Position numbers and translations under genes: made by a program. A stretch of DNA of 64,000 nt from Novosphingobium sediminis (GTDB lineage Bacteria > Pseudomonadota > Alphaproteobacteria > Sphingomonadales > Sphingomonadaceae), in contig NZ_BJYR01000005.1 of the NCBI RefSeq assembly GCF_007991615.1, forward strand, positions 62,001-126,000, in the 5' to 3' direction. The notes beneath the pieces are model-generated. The model was not told the DNA's origin, searched no databases, and saw only the letters and a list, made by a program, of their open reading frames with translations. Position 1 is the stretch's first letter. Every line of letters begins with the position of its first letter. Positions 39,582 to 48,498 of this stretch are shown here, piece by piece.

Positions 39582-41597
39582 ATGTCCAGCATGGAGATGA
39601 GTGTCACGCTGCGAAAGCTGCTGCTGGGCGCCATACTGCTGCCCGCGCTCGCCGCTTCGGCAGCCTGCCACGCCAGCGATGTGGATACCGGCGCGACCGC
39701 ATGGGACGCCGCGCGCGCCAAGCTGATTGCGCAAGGGCAAGGCCCGCTGGCACAGGCAATCAACCGCTGGCAGATGCTCACCGCCTCGGATCGTTTCGCC
39801 TTCAGCGACTATTCGGGCTTCATCCTCAGCTACCGCGGCTTTCCCGAAGAAGAAAAACTGCGCCGCTCTGCCGAAGCCGCGCTTGATCGGCAGGGTGCAG
39901 ATGCAAGCACCGTGGTCGCCTTTTTCGACCGCGTTCCGTCGCTGACCAATCCTGCCCGCGCGCAGTATGCCCTCGCGCTCAAGGCGCTTGGCCGCCCCGA
40001 AGCCGATGCGATGGCACGTGCCGCATGGCGCGGCGGCGCGATGAGCGAGGCGGCCGAGGCAGCCATTCTCGCCGGATGGGGCAGCACCTTCACGCCGGAC
40101 GACGAAGACGCGCGAATGGACGCGCTGCTCTGGGCCGGGAACCCCTCCCCCGCCGCTCGCCAGACGGCGCGTGTCAGCGCCCAGCGCCGCGGGCTCTTCG
40201 CCGCGCGGCAGGCTACATTGATCGGCCTCGATCCTTATTCCGCTGCCGAAGGCACGAGCATCGACGTGCTCAACTCTGACCCCGGCTTCATCTGGTCCCG
40301 CGCGCGCCAACTGCGCCGCCAGGGCAACGGCGCGGCAGCGCAGGCCTTGATCGCCAATCGCCCGCTGCTGGCCCGCCCGCCACTAACTCGCGAAAAGTGG
40401 GTGGACGAACTGCTCGCCAATGCGCGCGGTGCCGCTGCCGTGGGCGATTCCCGCACCGCCTATCGTATCGCTGCCGGGATCGACGATGCCTTCGCGCGCG
40501 GCGAAGACGTCAGCCAGATGGCCTACGACCTGCGCGATGATTACACCTCGCTGATGTGGCTCGGCGGGCAGCAGGCGCTGCGCCAGCTTAACAGCGGCGC
40601 CGATGCCGCACCGCTGTTCTGGCGCTATGGCTCGGCCGCACGTACGCCGGGCACACGCTCCAAGGGCTTCTACTGGGCTGGCCTCGCCGCCGCGCAAGGC
40701 GGGCAGGCAGCCGAAGCCCAGCGCTATTTTGAAATGGCCGCCGCCTACGGGGATCAGTTCTACGGCCTCCTCGCGCTGGAAAGGCTGGGCAGGCCTGTCC
40801 CGCGCTTCGCCGCCGAAGCCGATGTCCAGCCGACACCGCAGGAACGCGCCAGCTTCAACGCCTCGCTGCTGACACAGGCCGTGCGCGAGGCTGCGCGCGA
40901 TGCGGACTGGCGCACGACCATCCGCTTCTTCCGCGAGATCAGCAACCAGCAGCAGAGCAAGAGCCAGCACGTCCTCGTCGCAGATCTTGCGCGCGAACTT
41001 GGCCGCCGCGATCTGGGCGTGATCGTCGGGCAAGCGGCCGAAGCGCGCGGCTACCTCGATTTCCAGCACATCGCGTTCCCGGTGATCCCGGTGCCGCCCG
41101 GCTATGAACATGCGTGGACGATGATCCACGCCATCGCCCGACAGGAAAGCCAGTTTGCCCAGAACGCGGTGAGCCACGCCGGTGCGCGCGGCCTCATGCA
41201 ACTGATGCCCGCAACCGCCAACGAACAGGCGGGCAAGCTGGGCCTTGCCTATTCCAGCACCGCGCTGATTGATGATGCAGGCTTCAACCTGCAGGTCGGC
41301 GGCGCTTATTTCCAGCGCCTGCTGAGCTACTTCAACGGCAGCTATCCGCTGGCCGTCGCCGCCTACAACGCGGGCGCGGGCAACGTGAACAAGTGGCTGC
41401 GCGCAAACGGCGATCCCCGCGCGGGAGGCCCCGGCTGGATCGACTGGATCGAGCGCATCCCGCTGTCCGAGACGCGCAATTACGTCCAGCGCGTGATGGA
41501 AAACGCCGTCGTCTACGAAGCGATGTATCCGGACAAGGCCAGCTACAACGGCCCCAATCCGCTCAGCCACTTCCTCGGCAAGCCGACGCCGGGCTGA
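39582..41597 (+). CDS. soluble-type lytic murein transglycosylase (Slt70-like)
   Basis: A 671-residue exported enzyme; ATG codons at 39582, 39591 and 39597 are all possible starts. The signal peptide includes LLLGAILLPALAASAAC. Residues about 60-490 are an alpha-helical superhelix as in Slt70. The C-terminal SLT domain has IARQESQF with catalytic Glu522, then GLMQLMPATA and AYNAGAGNVNKW. It cleaves peptidoglycan glycan strands, forming 1,6-anhydro ends, in the periplasm. Confidence 0.93.
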   Translation: MSSMEMSVTLRKLLLGAILLPALAASAACHASDVDTGATAWDAARAKLIAQGQGPLAQAINRWQMLTASDRFAFSDYSGFILSYRGFPEEEKLRRSAEAALDRQGADASTVVAFFDRVPSLTNPARAQYALALKALGRPEADAMARAAWRGGAMSEAAEAAILAGWGSTFTPDDEDARMDALLWAGNPSPAARQTARVSAQRRGLFAARQATLIGLDPYSAAEGTSIDVLNSDPGFIWSRARQLRRQGNGAAAQALIANRPLLARPPLTREKWVDELLANARGAAAVGDSRTAYRIAAGIDDAFARGEDVSQMAYDLRDDYTSLMWLGGQQALRQLNSGADAAPLFWRYGSAARTPGTRSKGFYWAGLAAAQGGQAAEAQRYFEMAAAYGDQFYGLLALERLGRPVPRFAAEADVQPTPQERASFNASLLTQAVREAARDADWRTTIRFFREISNQQQSKSQHVLVADLARELGRRDLGVIVGQAAEARGYLDFQHIAFPVIPVPPGYEHAWTMIHAIARQESQFAQNAVSHAGARGLMQLMPATANEQAGKLGLAYSSTALIDDAGFNLQVGGAYFQRLLSYFNGSYPLAVAAYNAGAGNVNKWLRANGDPRAGGPGWIDWIERIPLSETRNYVQRVMENAVVYEAMYPDKASYNGPNPLSHFLGKPTPG

Positions 41598-41599
41598 CA

Positions 41600-41621
41600 C
41601 CCCTCCCGCCTGCGGGAGGGG
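41600..41621. terminator. bidirectional hairpin terminator/repeat
   Basis: A 10-bp perfect inverted repeat (41600-41609 with 41612-41621) of the form CCCCTCCCGC-CT-GCGGGAGGGG starts only two bases after the transglycosylase stop and faces a convergent gene. The same palindrome is a frequent intergenic element in high-GC proteobacteria. There is no T run, so termination is inferred from position. Confidence 0.6.
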
Positions 41622-41648
41622 CCGGGGATAGGCGTGCCAGCGCCTTCC

Positions 41649-41852
41649 TTACTCGGGCAACATGTCCTGCAGCCGCGCAAGCAGCTTCTGGATGTTGAGC
41701 GCGGCGAGCTTGAACGTCTCCACGTCTTCCTTGTTGTTGTCGGCCTTGGCTTCCTCGATCGCCTCGGCATAGCCTTCAAGGTCCGCTTCCAGCGCGTCCA
41801 CCAGGATTTCGAGTTCGTCTTCAGTCAGCGTCAGCGCGATGGTCTTGGCCAT
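41649..41852 (-). CDS. small acidic helical protein, unknown
   Basis: A 67-residue protein starting MAKTIALTLTEDELEIL (ATG at 41852). It is strongly acidic and predicted helical, with two heptad-like stretches (LVDALEADLEGYAEAIEEA and LAALNIQKLLARLQDML). The codon pattern and clean start argue for a real gene. I do not recognise a family. Confidence 0.65.
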   Translation of the reverse strand: MAKTIALTLTEDELEILVDALEADLEGYAEAIEEAKADNNKEDVETFKLAALNIQKLLARLQDMLPE

Positions 41853-41947
41853 AAATTCCTCGTCGGCAATATGATGCCCCGCCCTAAGCCCCCCTCCGCA
41901 CCGGGGCAACCTTCCAAGCTGCTCCATCCCCGGCTAGACGATCAACA

Positions 41948-42433
41948 ATGCAACCTGATGGCAACCCGATCACCCCCGCCGGCTTGGCCGCACTGCGCGC
42001 CCGCTACGATCACCTGCTTGGCACAGAACGCCCCGCCATCGTCGAGATCGTGAGCTGGGCGGCGGGCAATGGTGATCGCTCGGAGAACGGCGACTACCTT
42101 TACGGCCGCAAGCGCATGCGCGAGATCGACCGCGAGCTGAACTTCCTCGCCAAGCGCATGAAAGCCGCGCGCGTGATCGATCCTGCCCGCCAGCCGGACA
42201 AGACCCGCGTGCTCTTCGGCGCCACCATCGAAATTGCCGACGAGGACGACGCCCGGATGGTGCTTACCCTCGTCGGCGACGATGAACAGGATGCCTCTGC
42301 CCGCCGCATCGGCTGGAGCGCGCCGATTGCCCGCGCCTTGCGCGGCGCCCGCGTGGGGGATCTGCGCAAGGTCAGCCTCCCCGGAGGCGAGAAGGAATGG
42401 GAAGTGATGGAGATCAGCTACCCAGCAGAATAG
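41948..42433 (+). CDS. greB: transcription elongation factor GreB
   Basis: A 161-residue Gre factor. The N-terminal coiled coil (about 10-78) contains the acidic tip GDRSENGDYLYGRKRMREID, whose loop enters the RNA polymerase secondary channel and stimulates transcript cleavage. The C-terminal FKBP-like domain includes ARRIGWSAPIARAL and GEKEWEVMEISY. Length and the ENGDYLYG tip favour GreB over GreA. Confidence 0.92.
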   Translation: MQPDGNPITPAGLAALRARYDHLLGTERPAIVEIVSWAAGNGDRSENGDYLYGRKRMREIDRELNFLAKRMKAARVIDPARQPDKTRVLFGATIEIADEDDARMVLTLVGDDEQDASARRIGWSAPIARALRGARVGDLRKVSLPGGEKEWEVMEISYPAE

Positions 42434-42442
42434 CCGGGCAGA

Positions 42443-42916
42443 TCAGCGAAACGGCGCGTTGAGCCGCACGATCGCCCAGTTCAGCCAGGCCGCAAAGCTC
42501 ACCCACGCGAGATAGGGCAGGATCAGCTTCGCCGCGAACGGGGAAATCGGCCAAAGCCCCACCACCAGCGCCACCAGCGAGGCCCACAGGAACACGACCT
42601 CGATCAGCGCCCAATCGGGTCGCCGCAGCTTGAAGAACAACGGGCTCCACAGCAGGTGGAACAGCGCATTGGTGCAGAACAGGATCACCACGCTGGTCCG
42701 CGCCGCATCATCCCCCGCCGCATCCCACGCGCTCGCCGCAGACCATGCCGCGAGGCCGAGGATCACCGTCCATGCCGGGCCGAACAGCCAGTTCGGCGGC
42801 TGCAGGCGCGGCTTTCGCAGGTTCGCGTACCAGGGCCCGATCGGGGTCATCAGCCCGCCCACCACGCCAAGCGCGATGGCACCGCCAGCGGCAACGAGAA
42901 TTGGTGTCGAAATCAC
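42443..42916 (-). CDS. tspO: TspO/MBR family tryptophan-rich sensory protein
   Basis: A 157-residue protein with five transmembrane helices. PWYANLRKPRLQPPNWLFGPAW is shortened here to its key PPNWLFGPAW motif; tryptophans recur at helix ends, and WVSFAAWLNWAIVRLN closes the protein. TspO binds porphyrins. In Rhodobacter it modulates photosynthesis gene expression in response to oxygen, which fits a genome carrying bchI/bchD, about 19 kb away. Confidence 0.92.
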   Translation of the reverse strand: MISTPILVAAGGAIALGVVGGLMTPIGPWYANLRKPRLQPPNWLFGPAWTVILGLAAWSAASAWDAAGDDAARTSVVILFCTNALFHLLWSPLFFKLRRPDWALIEVVFLWASLVALVVGLWPISPFAAKLILPYLAWVSFAAWLNWAIVRLNAPFR

Positions 42917-43005
42917 GAGGGGTGCTACCGATCAAGCGGGAGGAAAGCGGCTTCCTCCTTGGCAGATCGGAGGCTGATGCAACAGTCCTTTCCGCCCTGC
43001 CTGCA

Positions 43006-45000
43006 TCAGGAAACCTCTGTAAACACATAGACGTGCTGCCCATCGCGCACGGTCAGCGTGCGTTTGCCGTTCGCCACGCCGATCAGCATTTCATTGCCCC
43101 CGATCCAGCCCGGATCGATCGAGACGAGCGAGACGGTGCCATCGTCATTGCGCCGCGTCGTCATCAGCGAATTCCACGCCGGGGTGAAGCCGCGCACATA
43201 GCCCTTTTCCAGGACCAGCCGCAGCGTCCCAAGCTCCGGGCTGCCATAGCGCGCAGCCAGCGATGCGAGGATCGCGGTGTCGCCCGGCAGCTGAACCTTG
43301 CTCCGGAACTCGGCCTGCTCCGCCGCGATCCGCTTGACGACGGCATCCGCATCCCCCTGCGCCTCCGGCTTGCCATCGTAGAGCACTTCGAGCAGCCGCC
43401 GCTGGAACACCCGGCGCAAAAACGGCCCATTGTCGGCATTGGTCAGAATCACCGCTGCCACTCCCGCCGCAGGAATGGCGAACATCTCGCTGTGATAACC
43501 CATAAGGTCGCCGCCGTGGTGGATCACCGAAACGCCGGTGCTGGCGTCTTCCATAAGCCCCATGCCGTACCAATGGTCCTCGCCCACCGGCACGCCACGC
43601 GCGCGCCGCGCCAGCAATGCCTCTGCCGAGAGCAGCCGCTTGCCGCTTGGCAACACGCCCTGATCGAGCTCGTTCTTCATGTAGAGGATCATGTCATGCG
43701 GCGAGGACCACGCCCCGCCTGCCGGCCGAAACGGCGCGATCGCGCGGTTGAGATCCTGCGGTTCGACAGCCGGCCTGCCATCGATATCGTCGCCATGCGG
43801 GGATGCATGATCGGCAGCCAGAGCCTCATCCATCACCATCGTCGAATCGGCCATGCCCAGCGGCTGCCAGACATGCTCCTTCACCGCCCGGTCGAAAGCC
43901 GCGCCCAGTTCCATGTCAGGGTAATAGAGGTGGGCAGCGACGTAGCCGGCCGCCGAAGCCATCAGGTTATTATATTGAAAAGCCTCGCCGAACTTGCTGG
44001 TCGGCTCGGTCAGCGCAAGCTGCCTGAACGTGTCCGAAGCCGGGGTCTGCGCGGTCGTGTTGAAGACCCACTCCATGTCCTTGCGCGGCAGGCCGGTGCA
44101 GGCGCAGACGAGGTGGCGGATCTGCACCGATTTCGTCGTTGCATCGCTGCCCAGCCGGAACGCGGGGTACACCTCGGTGACCGGCTGATCCCAGCGCAGC
44201 TTCCCCTCGCTGACCAGTTCGGCGAGCAGCAACGTCGCCATGCTCTTGGTGTTGGAGGCGATCATGAAGCGGGTATGCGCGTCGACCGGATCGGGCTTGC
44301 CCAGCTCCTTCACGCCAACCCCGCCTTCGTAGACGATCTTGCCGCCCGAGTAGAGCGCAAGGCCCACGCCGGGGATATGCATCGCCTCGGCATTGCGCTT
44401 CACGAAGTCGATCAGCTGCTGCACGCGCGCCGGATCAAGCGGGTTCGCGGTCTTGCCCGCAAAGCTCTCGCGCGCATAACCAGCCGGGCGCAGGCTCGGA
44501 ACGATCTGCCCCACCGCCCCGGCGCGCTTTTCCAATGTCGCTTCGCTGCCATCGATGATGAGGACGGTCCACGCGGTGCCGAGCCGCCGCGCGATGGCGG
44601 TCTGCGCAAGATGCTCGGCTGGAGAGGTTTCATAGTCGATGACGGCCGCTTCTTCCCAGCCATTGCGCGGCGGCCGCGCCGTCAGCAGCTTGAACGGATG
44701 TGCCCGAGTTGGGGCATAGACAGCCCATGCTGCCGCAGCTGCCGCCTTGGCATCGGCAGCCGCGCCAACATCTACGATCACGACCTTGAGGTCTGGCTCA
44801 GGCGTGCGGAGGGTCAGGACCTTGGCGGCGGTTGTGGCGGTCCAGCCGGCGGGTAGCAGCACCGTGCTGCCTCCGGGCGCGGTCGTGGTGGCATCACTCG
44901 GCGCGGCGATGGCCGCAGGCGGCGTATCCGCCAACGCCGGTGCAGCCAATGCTGCCGCTGAAAGCCCCGCCAGCATCCCGGCCAACCACAACTTGCGCAT
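43006..45000 (-). CDS. serine hydrolase of the beta-lactamase/class C family with extra N-terminal domain
   Basis: A 664-residue exported protein starting MRKLWLAGMLAGLSAAALA (ATG at 45000), with cleavage near APALA. An N-terminal domain of about 170 residues precedes the hydrolase and is not recognised. In the beta-lactamase-fold domain, ASNTKSMA is the SxxK motif and YNNLMA the YxN motif, and HHGGDLMGYHSEMF stands for the KTG-like region. A C-terminal extension ends in a beta-rich segment. It could be a D-aminopeptidase, esterase or penicillin-binding hydrolase; context does not decide. Confidence 0.88.
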   Translation of the reverse strand: MRKLWLAGMLAGLSAAALAAPALADTPPAAIAAPSDATTTAPGGSTVLLPAGWTATTAAKVLTLRTPEPDLKVVIVDVGAAADAKAAAAAAWAVYAPTRAHPFKLLTARPPRNGWEEAAVIDYETSPAEHLAQTAIARRLGTAWTVLIIDGSEATLEKRAGAVGQIVPSLRPAGYARESFAGKTANPLDPARVQQLIDFVKRNAEAMHIPGVGLALYSGGKIVYEGGVGVKELGKPDPVDAHTRFMIASNTKSMATLLLAELVSEGKLRWDQPVTEVYPAFRLGSDATTKSVQIRHLVCACTGLPRKDMEWVFNTTAQTPASDTFRQLALTEPTSKFGEAFQYNNLMASAAGYVAAHLYYPDMELGAAFDRAVKEHVWQPLGMADSTMVMDEALAADHASPHGDDIDGRPAVEPQDLNRAIAPFRPAGGAWSSPHDMILYMKNELDQGVLPSGKRLLSAEALLARRARGVPVGEDHWYGMGLMEDASTGVSVIHHGGDLMGYHSEMFAIPAAGVAAVILTNADNGPFLRRVFQRRLLEVLYDGKPEAQGDADAVVKRIAAEQAEFRSKVQLPGDTAILASLAARYGSPELGTLRLVLEKGYVRGFTPAWNSLMTTRRNDDGTVSLVSIDPGWIGGNEMLIGVANGKRTLTVRDGQHVYVFTEVS

Positions 45001-45151
45001 CGGACTTCTCCCACCTTGCAGCATGAGAATGCACCGCTCGAAGCCGGGTGCCAAGGGTGCGATGGAGGGGCTCGGGAACTACCCCCGCTCAAGCGGATGA
45101 TCCGCTTCCCACCCCTCGCTTTCCGCCACTCATCCCGCTATCACGCGCGCC

Positions 45152-45781
45152 ATGGCCAGCCCTCGTTTCTTCATCATGCGCCACGGCGAAACGGTCTATA
45201 ATGCCGCTCGCCGCCTTCAGGCGAACCACATCCACACGCCGCTTACCGCGCTCGGCGTCCAGCAGGCCCATGCGATGGGCGCGGCGCTGCGCGCGGCGCT
45301 CGGCCCATCTCCTGCAGTCACGCTCCACGTCTCCGAAACCGGCCGCGCACTTCAGACGGCGGCAATGATCGCGCACGAACTCGGGATCGACTGGTTCGCC
45401 GCCAGGCGCACCCATGATCTCAAGGAGATCGACATGGGTTCGTGGTGCGGCCGGCTTTACGACGATGTCGAAGCGGAAGTCGGCCCCATCGTCATTGCCG
45501 ATCATCTGCTGCGCCCCGCGCCCGACGGCGAGGACTATCCGATGATCGCCGCGCGCCTCGCCAACTGGCTCTCTGAAGTGGGCGATGCGCCGGGCGACCA
45601 CGTTGTTGTCATGCATGGCATTTCCAGCCGCGTGCTGCGCGGGATGATGGCAGGCCACCCCGTCCACCCCGATCTCGGCGCCCCGATCGCGCCCTCGCTG
45701 GTGCAGGGCTCGATTTCGCTGGTGCAGGATGGCAGCGAAACAGTGCTGTTCGGCTCTGAGCGAGGCAGCGAGCACGCCTGA
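45152..45781 (+). CDS. histidine phosphatase family protein (phosphoglycerate mutase-like)
   Basis: A 209-residue enzyme with the catalytic FIMRHGETVYN near the N-terminus (His at about 11), ETGRALQTA, the acidic KEIDMGSWCG and the second histidine in VVMHGISSR. It would hydrolyse a phosphomonoester through a phosphohistidine. It is first of a tight four-gene run; its stop overlaps the next ATG (TGATG). Confidence 0.9.
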   Translation: MASPRFFIMRHGETVYNAARRLQANHIHTPLTALGVQQAHAMGAALRAALGPSPAVTLHVSETGRALQTAAMIAHELGIDWFAARRTHDLKEIDMGSWCGRLYDDVEAEVGPIVIADHLLRPAPDGEDYPMIAARLANWLSEVGDAPGDHVVVMHGISSRVLRGMMAGHPVHPDLGAPIAPSLVQGSISLVQDGSETVLFGSERGSEHA

Positions 45782-45963
45782 TGGGCGAGATCGTCAACCT
45801 CCGCCTCGCCCGCAAGGCCGCCACGCGCCGCAGCAAGGAGGCCGAAGCCGCCGCCAACCGCGCTGCCCACGGCCGCACCAGCGCCGAACGCGATGCCACC
45901 AAGGCAGAGAATGTGCGCGCCGCGCGCCTCCTCGATGGCGCCAAGCGGGACAGTCACGACTGA
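45781..45963 (+). CDS. DUF4169 family small basic protein
   Basis: A 60-residue charged protein, MGEIVNLRLARKAATRRSKE, which matches the DUF4169 pattern (short, Arg/Ala/Glu-rich, starting with EIVNLR). The rest is helical. Function unknown. It is coupled on both sides by one-base TGATG overlaps. Confidence 0.8.
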   Translation: MGEIVNLRLARKAATRRSKEAEAAANRAAHGRTSAERDATKAENVRAARLLDGAKRDSHD

Positions 45964-46166
45964 TGCGCACCACGCACGAAAGCGCCAGTGTCCGGCTCTA
46001 CCACCTCAGCGACGGCCCCGAAGGCGGCGCAGCGCAAACGCTGCTCTATGGCACGCTCGCCGAAGCGCTGGCCCTCGCCGCGCAGCAACCGGATGAGATC
46101 CAGGGCGATTTGTTCATCGCGACCGACAACGACGTCGTCGCCTATCTTGATCTGATCGATCCGTGA
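45963..46166 (+). CDS. small hypothetical protein
   Basis: A 67-residue acidic protein starting MRTTHESASVRLYHLSDGPE and ending DNDVVAYLDLIDP. It has a mixed alpha/beta pattern: an early strand (VRLYHL), a helix (LAEALALAAQQP) and two strands (GDLFIATD, VVAYLDLI). It looks like a compact single domain. It overlaps both neighbours (TGATG before, GTGA after), which supports it as a real gene. No family recognised. Confidence 0.7.
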   Translation: MRTTHESASVRLYHLSDGPEGGAAQTLLYGTLAEALALAAQQPDEIQGDLFIATDNDVVAYLDLIDP

Positions 46167-46645
46167 GACGCGCACTTCTCGCCGCAGCGCTGCTGGTCGC
46201 CAGCCCCGCCACCGCGCGCGACAGCCTCGGTATCTGGAACAACTGGGGCGCGTTTTCCGATGCCGGCGTTCCGCGCTGCTATGCCATCGCGATGGCCGAC
46301 AAGGTCGTAGGCCGGGCCAACGAACTCCAGCCCTATTTCACCGTCGGCAACTGGCCACGCCGCGGCGCGCGCGGGGAGATCCATGTTCGGCTCTCGCGCA
46401 AGATCGGCCCGGGCAGCACCGTCACGCTTTCCATCGGCGGCCAGCGCTTCCAGCTTGTTGCCGGAGCCGCCGACGCCTGGGCTGCGGACAAGCGCATGGA
46501 CGCCGCTGTCGTCGCCGCCATGCGGTCGGCTTCCAGCATGAGCATCACCGCGCGCGGCACAGGGCGGAACTTCACCGACACCTACACACTCGCCGGCGCA
46601 GCCTCAGCGATGGACGCGGCCCTGCTCGGCTGCGCGCAAAACTAG
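46163..46645 (+). CDS. exported IalB-like protein
   Basis: A 160-residue secreted protein that starts with GTG at 46163, overlapping the previous stop. The signal peptide ends near ASPATA (residue about 18). The mature part, with IWNNWGAFSD, RCYAIA and a C-terminal GCAQN cysteine, resembles the invasion-associated locus B fold found in alphaproteobacterial periplasmic proteins. The resemblance is weak and the role unknown. Confidence 0.65.
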   Translation: MRRALLAAALLVASPATARDSLGIWNNWGAFSDAGVPRCYAIAMADKVVGRANELQPYFTVGNWPRRGARGEIHVRLSRKIGPGSTVTLSIGGQRFQLVAGAADAWAADKRMDAAVVAAMRSASSMSITARGTGRNFTDTYTLAGAASAMDAALLGCAQN

Positions 46646-46678
46646 GGGCGGTTTGCACGGCGGCGCGCTTGCCCCTAT

Positions 46679-47944
46679 ATGCGCGCGATGCAAATTCAGC
46701 CGATGCCGATCCCGGGACTGATCGATCCCGTCCCCGTCCCGCGTGAGGTGACGCCGCGCGCCGATGGCCGCGTTGACCTCATTGGCCTCAGCCGCAAGCA
46801 GATCACCGCAGTCTTCGAGCAGGCTGGCCTCGATGCCAAGGCCGCCAAGCTGCGCGCCAAGCAGGTGTTTCACTGGCTCTACCACCGCGGCGTGACCGAA
46901 TTCGAGGCGATGACCGATATCGCCAAGACGATGCGCCCGTGGCTCGCAGAGCGCTTCGTGATCGGGCGCCCCGAAGTGGTCGAGGCGCAGGTTTCCAACG
47001 ATGGCACCCGCAAATGGCTGCTGCGCACGGCAGACAACCACGATTTCGAAATGGTGTTCATTCCTGATGCCACGCGCGGCACGCTCTGCGTCTCGAGCCA
47101 GGTCGGCTGCACGCTCAACTGCCGCTTCTGCCACACCGGCACGATGCGCCTCGTGCGCAATCTGACGCCAGGCGAGATCGTCGGGCAGGTCATGCTCGCG
47201 CGCGATGTGCTGGGCGAATGGCCGCGCGGCTCGATGGCTGGCCTCGATTTTGACGACACGGAAGACGACGAGGCCTCGGACTACACGCCCGATGGCCGGC
47301 TGCTGACCAACATCGTGATGATGGGCATGGGCGAGCCGCTCTACAATTTCGACCACGTCCGCGATGCGCTCAAGGTGGTGATGGACGGCGATGGCCTCGC
47401 CCTTTCCAAGCGCCGCATCACGCTCTCGACCAGCGGCGTCGTCCCGATGATGGCCCGCGCCGGAGAGGAAATCGGCGTCAACCTCGCGGTCTCGCTCCAC
47501 GCCGTCACCAAGGATGTCCGCGACGAGATCGTGCCGATCAACCGCAAGTACGGCATCGATGAACTGCTGCAGGCCTGCGCCGATTATCCCGGCGCTTCGA
47601 ACGCCCGTCGTATCACCTTCGAATACGTGATGCTCAAGGACAAGAACGACCGCGACAGCGATGCGCATGAACTTGTCCGCCTCATCAAGCAGTATGGCCT
47701 GCCCGCCAAGGTAAACCTGATCCCGTTCAACCCCTGGCCCGGCGCGCCCTACGAATGCTCGGCGCCCGAGCGCATCAAGAGCTTTGCCAAGATCGTGTTC
47801 GATGCAGGTATTTCGGCCCCGGTCCGCACCCCGCGCGGCCGCGATATCGATGCCGCCTGCGGGCAGCTCAAGACCGCGGCCGAACGCAAGTCCCGCGCCG
47901 AAGTCGACCGGCTCCTCGAAGAGAAGCAGGCCGCGCTGGGTTAA
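46679..47944 (+). CDS. rlmN: 23S rRNA (adenine2503-C2)/tRNA (adenine37-C2) methyltransferase RlmN
   Basis: A 421-residue radical-SAM methylase. CTLNCRFCH holds the iron-sulfur cysteines (144, 148, 151 in this numbering), and AACGQL near residue 388 has the second catalytic cysteine that carries the methyl group. [12 protein letters not shown] and SGVVPMM are family motifs. An acidic insertion ([13 protein letters not shown]) about residue 190 is unusual compared with enterobacterial RlmN. An ATG at 46688 is an alternative start. Confidence 0.95.
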   Translation: MRAMQIQPMPIPGLIDPVPVPREVTPRADGRVDLIGLSRKQITAVFEQAGLDAKAAKLRAKQVFHWLYHRGVTEFEAMTDIAKTMRPWLAERFVIGRPEVVEAQVSNDGTRKWLLRTADNHDFEMVFIPDATRGTLCVSSQVGCTLNCRFCHTGTMRLVRNLTPGEIVGQVMLARDVLGEWPRGSMAGLDFDDTEDDEASDYTPDGRLLTNIVMMGMGEPLYNFDHVRDALKVVMDGDGLALSKRRITLSTSGVVPMMARAGEEIGVNLAVSLHAVTKDVRDEIVPINRKYGIDELLQACADYPGASNARRITFEYVMLKDKNDRDSDAHELVRLIKQYGLPAKVNLIPFNPWPGAPYECSAPERIKSFAKIVFDAGISAPVRTPRGRDIDAACGQLKTAAERKSRAEVDRLLEEKQAALG

Positions 47945-48013
47945 CCGCTTCTTCCCTCCTTTTGCCTAGACCTTGCACATCAGGTGCTTTGGCTGCGCAA
48001 GAGGAGATCGGGA

Positions 48014-48475
48014 ATGAAGACGTGGGCTGTCGCTTTGATGAGCCTTACCGTCGCGTGCTCGGGGTCTGCATTCGGAAACTCCCCGCCATTTCCCCCAAAG
48101 GGCATGTACGCTCTGGTTTCGTCCCGGCCGAGCGGCGCCGAGAAGCACTCGGAGCAGTTTCTCGATCTTGGCGGACGCCAGCAGTTCGAGGCGTTCATCG
48201 CGAAGATGCTGAACAGCAACTGCAAGCGCACAGTTTTCGAGGTCAAGGACGGTACTTTTGCCATCGAAGGGACCTGCGACACGCCTGAAGGCGATTTCCG
48301 CGGCCTTCCGGTCAAGTTCACTGGAACGTGGACAGAGAATTCGATCGATGTCGACAACGAGATCACGCTCATGGGCGCGGCCATCCGCACCCATCGCAAG
48401 TACACCTTCCTGTATGCCGCGGACAATGCACACTCCGGTCGCAATAGCGGCAATCGCCCCGCTGCGCAGCGCTAG
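48014..48475 (+). CDS. exported hypothetical protein (DUF3617-like)
   Basis: A 153-residue protein starting MKTWAVALMSLTVACSGSA with AGGAGA about ten bases upstream. The hydrophobic leader may end in a lipobox-like TVAC. The mature part (NCKRTVFEVKDGTF, GTCDTPEGDF, FTGTWTENS) has the strand pattern of DUF3617-type periplasmic proteins, but the match is loose. The last residues are encoded inside a terminator hairpin. Confidence 0.6.
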   Translation: MKTWAVALMSLTVACSGSAFGNSPPFPPKGMYALVSSRPSGAEKHSEQFLDLGGRQQFEAFIAKMLNSNCKRTVFEVKDGTFAIEGTCDTPEGDFRGLPVKFTGTWTENSIDVDNEITLMGAAIRTHRKYTFLYAADNAHSGRNSGNRPAAQR

Positions 48476-48486
48476 GCAGCGGGGCG
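48455..48486. terminator. bidirectional terminator hairpin overlapping a stop codon
   Basis: An 11-bp perfect inverted repeat (48455-48465 with 48476-48486) spans the stop codon of the rightward gene and lies between two convergent genes. The loop contains the TAG stop. Confidence 0.65.
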
Positions 48487-48498
48487 TATCCGCCCTTC

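Noticed and set aside
42745..44856. 703-codon plus-strand frame opposite the serine hydrolase
   Set aside because: Antisense shadow; the minus-strand frame has signal peptide, SxxK and other motifs.
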